Shown here piece by piece: positions 6,886 through 10,350 of a stretch of DNA of 10,350 bases. The position numbers and the translations under genes were made by a program. Below the pieces are notes generated by a model, which was not told the DNA's origin, searched no databases, and was given only the letters and a program-made list of their open reading frames with translations. Position 1 is the first letter of the stretch. Each line of letters opens with the position of its first letter. Source of the DNA: Conexibacter sp. (GTDB lineage: Bacteria; Actinomycetota; Thermoleophilia; Solirubrobacterales; Solirubrobacteraceae); contig JAOPZG010000284.1 of NCBI GenBank assembly GCA_025964215.1, positions 1 through 10,350 on the forward strand. Direction: 5' to 3'.

Positions 6886-6913
6886 GACTCGCTCCGGGGC
6901 GAGTCGTTTCTTT
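6886..6913 (+). terminator. stem-loop with T-rich tail, likely intrinsic terminator of the ATP-grasp operon
   Basis: GACTCGC and GCGAGTC form a perfect 7-bp stem around a 6-nt loop (6886-6905), followed by GTTTCTTT. In such GC-rich DNA this T-rich tail stands out. It lies 58 bp after the transglutaminase stop and 62 bp before rpmG, the expected position for ending the cassette transcript. It could instead act in the 5' leader of the ribosomal cluster. Confidence 0.6.
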
Positions 6914-6975
6914 GCCCCGGGTCAGAAAGCGGTCGCACCCACTTTCCTTCAGTTCACCCTCGACGGGAGCCCGTT

Positions 6976-7140
6976 ATGGCCCGCGGAGACGTGCGCATTG
7001 CCGTGACCCTCGCCTGCGAGGACTGCAAGCGCCGCAACTACCAGACGAATAAGAGCAAGCGCAACACGCCTGATCGCATCACGCTGCGGAAGTTCTGCAA
7101 GTGGTGCCGTTGCCAGACGAGCCATCGGGAGACCCGCTAG
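6976..7140 (+). CDS. rpmG: 50S ribosomal protein L33, zinc-binding form
   Basis: 54-residue ribosomal protein of the large subunit. The sequence opens [20 protein letters not shown] and has [20 protein letters not shown] in the middle, the standard L33 pattern. Zinc ligands are Cys14/Cys17 and Cys41/Cys44, making this the Zn-containing paralogue type; an extra Cys46 sits next to the second pair. Many bacteria also carry a Cys-less L33 used under zinc limitation. GGGAG at 6965-6969 is a well-spaced ribosome binding site. First gene of the rpmG-secE-nusG-rplKAJL cluster, a conserved order. It is short enough to be missed by length-filtered gene calling. Confidence 0.93.
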   Translation: MARGDVRIAVTLACEDCKRRNYQTNKSKRNTPDRITLRKFCKWCRCQTSHRETR

Positions 7141-7160
7141 GTCCCCAGCGGCATCGCACC

Positions 7161-7637
7161 ATGGCTGACCGAACCAAGAGCGGGGACGACCCGCAAGACC
7201 CCTCCGGCGTCGAGCCGACCGAGCTGCATCGGGAGAACATCCCGGGCTCGCTCGATCACGCCTCCGGAGAGGTCGAGGAGTTCGAGGCCAGCCTGGTCAG
7301 CGGTGCCAACGGCGACGCGAGCGACGATCCCGACGACGAGCTCACGCGGCAGCTGAGCGAGCCGGTCGGCGACCTCGACGACGACGGCGACATCGACGCC
7401 GACGATCGCGAGCTCGCCCGCACCGGCGGCCGTCAGACCGCGCATCCCGTCAAGGGCGGCCCCCGCTTCCTGCAGTTCCTGCGGGCATCGTGGGCCGAGC
7501 TCCAGCGCGTGCAGTGGCCGGACCGCCGTCAGGTCTTCCAGGCCACGAGCGTCGTCGTCGGCTTCGTGATCATCGCGGGCGCGTACCTCGGGGTGGCCGA
7601 CTGGGTCGCCCAGAAGGTCGTCAACTTCATCATCTAG
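7161..7637 (+). CDS. secE: preprotein translocase subunit SecE with long acidic N-terminal extension
   Basis: 158 residues. The SecE core is at the C-terminus (about 101-158): RFLQFLRASWAELQRVQWP (102-120), including the WAELxxVxWP amphipathic helix, then one transmembrane helix (about 129-148) and a short tail. It clamps SecY in the SecYEG channel. Minimal SecE is about 60 residues, so roughly 100 residues are extension, rich in Asp/Glu/Gly and probably disordered in the cytoplasm. Residues 71-82 (DLDDDGDIDADD) match the ligand spacing of an EF-hand/dockerin calcium loop. Start: ATG at 7161, 20 bp after rpmG; an upstream GTG at 7101 lies inside rpmG and is unlikely. No clear ribosome binding site is seen. 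Confidence 0.92.
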   Translation: MADRTKSGDDPQDPSGVEPTELHRENIPGSLDHASGEVEEFEASLVSGANGDASDDPDDELTRQLSEPVGDLDDDGDIDADDRELARTGGRQTAHPVKGGPRFLQFLRASWAELQRVQWPDRRQVFQATSVVVGFVIIAGAYLGVADWVAQKVVNFII

Positions 7638-7661
7638 CCCCTAGGGCACGGATCACACTTC

Positions 7662-8183
7662 ATGTATCGCTGGTACGTCGTCAACACATATTCCGGACAC
7701 GAGAACAAGGTCAAGTCCAACCTCGAGCATCGCGCGAGCTCCCTCGGGCAGCGTCGCGCCATCCGCTCCGTGGTGGTCCCGACCGAGACCGTGTCCGAGA
7801 TGAAGGACGGGCAGAAGGTCTCGCAGGAGAAGCGGACCATGCCCGGCTACGTGCTGGTCAACATGGACCTGAACGAGGACTCGTGGCAGCTCGTCAAGGG
7901 CACGCCCGGGGTGACCGGCTTCGTCGGCGCCTCCAACGAGCCCGTTCCGCTCACCCAGCCCGAGGTCGATCGCCTGCTGCACCGCGAGGTCGCGCAGAAG
8001 GTCGCCACGAAGGCGCAGTTCTCCATCGGCGAGTCGGTCAAGGTGATCTCCGGGCCGCTCTCCGACTTCTCGGGCGAGATCTCGGAGATCAACCAGGACG
8101 CGCAGAAGCTGAAGGTGCTGGTATCCATTTTCGGTCGTGAGACCCCCGTTGAGGTGGGCTTCGACCAGGTCAAGAAGATCTAG
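7662..8183 (+). CDS. nusG: transcription termination/antitermination factor NusG
   Basis: 173-residue NusG. The NGN domain covers about 1-105 (opening [20 protein letters not shown], then [10 protein letters not shown] and [10 protein letters not shown]) and contacts the RNA polymerase clamp. The KOW domain is about 120-173 ([20 protein letters not shown], then [21 protein letters not shown]), which in E. coli binds NusE/S10 or Rho. It lacks the long acidic N-terminal extension found in many actinobacterial NusG proteins, so it is close to the E. coli size. It follows secE after a 24-bp gap, the near-universal secE-nusG pair. Confidence 0.97.
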   Translation: MYRWYVVNTYSGHENKVKSNLEHRASSLGQRRAIRSVVVPTETVSEMKDGQKVSQEKRTMPGYVLVNMDLNEDSWQLVKGTPGVTGFVGASNEPVPLTQPEVDRLLHREVAQKVATKAQFSIGESVKVISGPLSDFSGEISEINQDAQKLKVLVSIFGRETPVEVGFDQVKKI

Positions 8184-8197
8184 AAGGCGTAACCCGC

Positions 8198-8620
8198 ATG
8201 GCCAAGAAGGTCCTCACCCAGATCAAGTTGCAGGCTGTCGGCGGACAGGCCAGCCCGGCTCCGCCGGTCGGCCCTGCCCTCGGTCAGCACGGCATCAACA
8301 TCATGGAGTTCTGCAAGGCGTTCAACGCCCAGACCCAGCAGGACTCCGGCACGATCATCCCGGTCGTGATCACGGTCTACGAGGACCGCTCGTTCACGTT
8401 CGTGACCAAGACGCCGCCCGCCGCGGTGCTCATCAAGCAGGCCATCGGCCTCGAGAAGGGCTCCGGCGAGCCGCATCGCAACAAGGTCGGCAAGATCACC
8501 AAGGACCAGATCCGTGGGATCGCCGAGAAGAAGCTGGCGGACCTGAACGCGAACGATCTCGATCAGGCGAGCAAGATCATCGCGGGCACCGCCCGCAGCA
8601 TGGGCGTCGAGGTCGTCTAG
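8198..8620 (+). CDS. rplK: 50S ribosomal protein L11
   Basis: 140-residue L11 of the GTPase-associated centre. The N-terminal domain has [20 protein letters not shown] with the conserved proline cluster (24-28) and glycine 31; this is the thiopeptide/stringent-response side. The C-terminal domain (about 75-140) binds the 23S rRNA and reads [15 protein letters not shown]. Length is standard. GAAGG at 8183-8187 serves as the ribosome binding site, 14 bp after the nusG stop. It is followed by rplA after 3 bp, the usual L11-L1 pair. Confidence 0.97.
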   Translation: MAKKVLTQIKLQAVGGQASPAPPVGPALGQHGINIMEFCKAFNAQTQQDSGTIIPVVITVYEDRSFTFVTKTPPAAVLIKQAIGLEKGSGEPHRNKVGKITKDQIRGIAEKKLADLNANDLDQASKIIAGTARSMGVEVV

Positions 8621-8623
8621 ATC

Positions 8624-9361
8624 ATGGCCAAGCACGGCAAGAACTACGTCGAGGTCAAGGCGAAGGTGGATCGGGAGCACGAGTACCTGCCCGCCGAGGC
8701 GATCAAGCTCGTCCGCGACCTCAAGCGCGCGAAGTTCGACGAGTCCGTCGAGGTGCACATCCGCACCGGGCTGAACGTCCGCCACGCCGACGAGCAGCTG
8801 CGCGGCACCATCGCGCTGCCCAACGGCCTCGGCAAGGACGTCAAGATCGCGGTCTTCGCCCGCGGCCCCAAGGCCGACGAGGCCACGGCGGCCGGCGCCG
8901 ACGTGGTCGGCGCCGAGGACCTCGCCAAGCAGATCGAAGAGGGCTTCACCGACTTCGACGTCGCCATCGCGACGCCGGACATGATGCCCATCGTCGGTCG
9001 CCTCGGCCGCATCCTCGGCCCCCAGGGCAAGATGCCGAACCCGAAGGTCGGCACGGTCACCATGGACGTCGCCAAGGCCGTCGAGGAGAGCAAGTCCGGC
9101 AAGGTCGAGTACCGCACCGACCGGACCGCCATCGTCCACTTGAACATCGGCAAGACGTCCTTCGAGGAGAAGGCCTTGCTGGAGAACTACGCGGCCGTCA
9201 TCGAGGAGCTCATCCGCGCGAAGCCCTCGGCCGCCAAGGGTCGGTACCTGCGCACGGTCACCATCGCATCGACGATGGGCCCGGGCATCAAGGTCGACCC
9301 GTCCCGTACCCGCGACATCCTCGGACTGGAGAACGCTGAGACCGCGGCTTCGGCCGCGTAA
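8624..9361 (+). CDS. rplA: 50S ribosomal protein L1
   Basis: 245-residue L1 of the mobile L1 stalk, near E-site tRNA. Family hallmarks are EAIKLVRDLKRAKFDESVEV (20-39), the central domain ending DVAIATPDMMPIVGRLGRIL (114-133), GPQGKMPNPKVGTVTMD, and KTSFEEKALLENYAAVIEEL. The C-terminus is extended by a short Ala/Glu tail. Only 3 bp separate it from rplK; a GAGG at 8608-8611, inside rplK, may serve as ribosome binding site, so coupling to L11 translation is likely. In several bacteria L1 represses its own rplKA mRNA; no L1-binding hairpin was identified here. Confidence 0.97.
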   Translation: MAKHGKNYVEVKAKVDREHEYLPAEAIKLVRDLKRAKFDESVEVHIRTGLNVRHADEQLRGTIALPNGLGKDVKIAVFARGPKADEATAAGADVVGAEDLAKQIEEGFTDFDVAIATPDMMPIVGRLGRILGPQGKMPNPKVGTVTMDVAKAVEESKSGKVEYRTDRTAIVHLNIGKTSFEEKALLENYAAVIEELIRAKPSAAKGRYLRTVTIASTMGPGIKVDPSRTRDILGLENAETAASAA

Positions 9362-9384
9362 TCACGTTCGACATCCGAGGCCGT

Positions 9385-9436
9385 CCTGAGACCGCCGGCA
9401 CGTGGATCGCGGATCCGCAGCTAAGCCCGGCAGAGG
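9385..9436 (+). promoter_or_regulatory. L10-type ribosomal-protein leader before rplJ
   Basis: The 81-bp rplA-rplJ gap carries the pattern of the L10(L12) autoregulatory leader. The 5' strand is CCT-GAGAC-C-GCCGG (9385-9398) and the 3' strand is CCGGC-AG-AGG (9427-9436), closely like the known CCgaAGAC...CCUGCcgAGG kink-turn layout. Pairs are CCT with AGG (outer) and GCCGG with CCGGC (inner). Inside lies a hairpin GTGGATC-GCG-GATCCGC (9402-9418, one G-U). The outer AGG is part of the AGAGGAGG ribosome binding site, so L10-L12 binding would block rplJ translation. The alignment to the family is from memory. Confidence 0.72.
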
Positions 9437-9439
9437 AGG
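9432..9439 (+). promoter_or_regulatory. strong ribosome binding site for rplJ GTG start
   Basis: AGAGGAGG lies just upstream of the GTG at 9443 and fixes this non-ATG start. Its first half is paired in the leader's outer stem, linking translation to L10 binding. Confidence 0.75.
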
Positions 9440-9442
9440 CCC

Positions 9443-10126
9443 GTGAACAGGGACCAGAAGGCAACGGCGATCGCTGAGATCGCCGAGCAGATCCAGGAGT
9501 CGGGGGCGGTCTTCGCCATCGACTACCGCGGGATCACCGTCGCGCAGGTCGCAGATCTCCGGGGCAAGCTCCGCGAGACCGATGCGACGTTCCGCGTCGT
9601 CAAGAACACGCTCACCGAGCGCGCTGCCGATCAGGCCGACGCGGAGGCCCTGAAGGGCCTTCTCGAGGGTCCGACGGCGCTGACGTTCGTCCGCGGCGAT
9701 GCTGCCGCGGCCGCCAAGGTGATCGCTGACTTCCAGCGCTCCACCGGCGGCGAGCTCCTGCCCTTCAAGGGCGGGCTCATGGACGGCGACGCGCTCGACG
9801 CGGCGCAGATCACCGCCATCTCCAAGCTCCCCACGCGCCAGGTGCTGTACGGCCAGCTCGTCGGGAAGATCGCCTCGCAGATCACCGGCCTCGCACGGAG
9901 CCTCAACGGCCTCGTGGGCGGACTGGCGATCGCCCTTGGCGGCGTCTTGGAGAAGAAGGAGAGCGGAGAGATCCCCGCCGGCGACTCGCCGGCACCCGTC
10001 GCGGAGGCCGCACCGGCCGCCGCCGACGACACCACTGATCAGGATGCGGAGGCCGTCGAGCCTGCTGCGTCTTCGGAGGAGCCCGCCGCCTCGGACTCCG
10101 ACGACCCCACCGAGACCCAGGAGTAA
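9443..10126 (+). CDS. rplJ: 50S ribosomal protein L10 with long acidic C-terminal tail
   Basis: 227-residue L10, base of the L7/L12 stalk. The N-terminal globular domain (1-130) has [20 protein letters not shown] (21-40), KNTLTERA and [15 protein letters not shown]. The L12-binding helix follows (about 134-170, [20 protein letters not shown] onward). Typical bacterial L10 ends near residue 165-180. Here a further stretch of about 57 residues rich in Ala, Pro, Asp, Glu and Ser follows (171-227), probably disordered. The GTG start is set by AGAGGAGG. The gene is preceded by an L10-type leader and followed after 5 bp by rplL. Confidence 0.96.
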   Translation: MNRDQKATAIAEIAEQIQESGAVFAIDYRGITVAQVADLRGKLRETDATFRVVKNTLTERAADQADAEALKGLLEGPTALTFVRGDAAAAAKVIADFQRSTGGELLPFKGGLMDGDALDAAQITAISKLPTRQVLYGQLVGKIASQITGLARSLNGLVGGLAIALGGVLEKKESGEIPAGDSPAPVAEAAPAAADDTTDQDAEAVEPAASSEEPAASDSDDPTETQE

Positions 10127-10131
10127 CAGAC

Positions 10132-10350
10132 ATGGCCAGCAGCACCGCAGAGTGGATCGAAGAGCTCAAGGGCATCAGCGTCCTCGAGCTGTCTGAGCGC
10201 ATCAAGGCGCTCGAAGAGGAGTTCGGCGTGTCGGCCACGGCCGTCGCCGCCGCCGCTCCCGCCGCCGCCGACGCCGGCCCCGCGGAGGAGGAGTCCACGA
10301 CGGTCGACGTCGTCCTCACCGCCTCCGGCGACAAGAAGATCCAGGTCATC
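10132..10350 (+). CDS. rplL: 50S ribosomal protein L7/L12 (3' end outside the window)
   Basis: The first 73 codons of L7/L12 are present. The N-terminal dimerisation domain, which binds the L10 helix, covers about 3-32 ([19 protein letters not shown]). An Ala-rich hinge follows (about 35-50), and the C-terminal factor-binding domain begins with [16 protein letters not shown] before the window ends. AGGAG at 10119-10123, over the end of rplJ, is a well-placed ribosome binding site. Multiple copies of this protein recruit translation GTPases to the ribosome. No sign of breakage; only the window edge truncates it. Confidence 0.96.
   Translation, partial: MASSTAEWIEELKGISVLELSERIKALEEEFGVSATAVAAAAPAAADAGPAEEESTTVDVVLTASGDKKIQVI

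Noticed and set aside
6965..6974. Short inverted repeat CGGG/CCCG around the rpmG ribosome binding site as a regulatory hairpin
   Set aside because: The loop would be only about two bases with very short arms, so it is probably chance in GC-rich DNA.
6828..6975. tRNA gene upstream of rpmG-secE, as found in many bacteria
   Set aside because: No cloverleaf, T-loop GGTTCRA pattern or paired acceptor arms could be found; the stem-loop present is a simple hairpin with a T tail.
7638..7649. Palindromic CCCTAGGG in the secE-nusG gap as an operator
   Set aside because: It is short, lies next to the secE stop inside a conserved operon, and has no known regulator; treated as chance.
1..10350. CRISPR array, insertion sequence, integrase or attachment sites
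   Set aside because: No spaced direct repeats, terminal inverted repeats or transposase/recombinase motifs were seen on either strand.

Overview
This window is very GC-rich with dense, tightly packed genes. It looks like an actinobacterial chromosome. The gene content fits the deep-branching Thermoleophilia/Solirubrobacterales type: DUF3618 and Holin-X membrane proteins, an HxlR regulator with a zinc ribbon, and acidic extensions on SecE and L10. That placement is inference from gene style, not a database result.

Left part (1-3367). A eukaryote-like HKD phospholipase D gene enters from the left edge on the + strand. It meets, stop codon to stop codon, a compact four-gene minus-strand operon. 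In transcription order this encodes an HxlR-family winged-helix regulator, a class I glutamine amidotransferase, a Holin-X (DUF1469) two-helix membrane protein and a DUF3618 single-anchor membrane protein. Three of these junctions are overlaps or near-overlaps. A 142-bp divergent region (3226-3367) separates the regulator from the next operon and holds a 13-bp inverted repeat that could be an operator.

Middle part (3368-6827). A three-gene + strand operon encodes a circularly permuted ATP-grasp protein (COG2308, DUF404/DUF407), an alpha-E protein (COG2307, DUF403) and a transglutaminase-like cysteine protease-fold protein (COG1305). This is a recurrent bacterial cassette, predicted in the comparative-genomics literature to make and/or process a peptide or isopeptide product. 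Its substrate is not established. A stem-loop with a T-rich tail (6886-6913) follows it.

Right part (6976-10350). This is the conserved transcription/translation cluster rpmG-secE-nusG-rplK-rplA-rplJ-rplL. The 54-residue rpmG is easily overlooked. SecE carries a long acidic N-terminal extension containing a loop that matches the EF-hand/dockerin calcium-ligand pattern. An L10-type ribosomal-protein leader lies between rplA and rplJ and its outer stem overlaps the rplJ ribosome binding site. L10 has an unusually long acidic Ala/Pro-rich tail. rplL is cut by the window end.

The points most worth following up are the ATP-grasp/alpha-E/transglutaminase cassette with its divergent HxlR-amidotransferase-membrane operon, the calcium-loop-like SecE extension, and the L10 leader.
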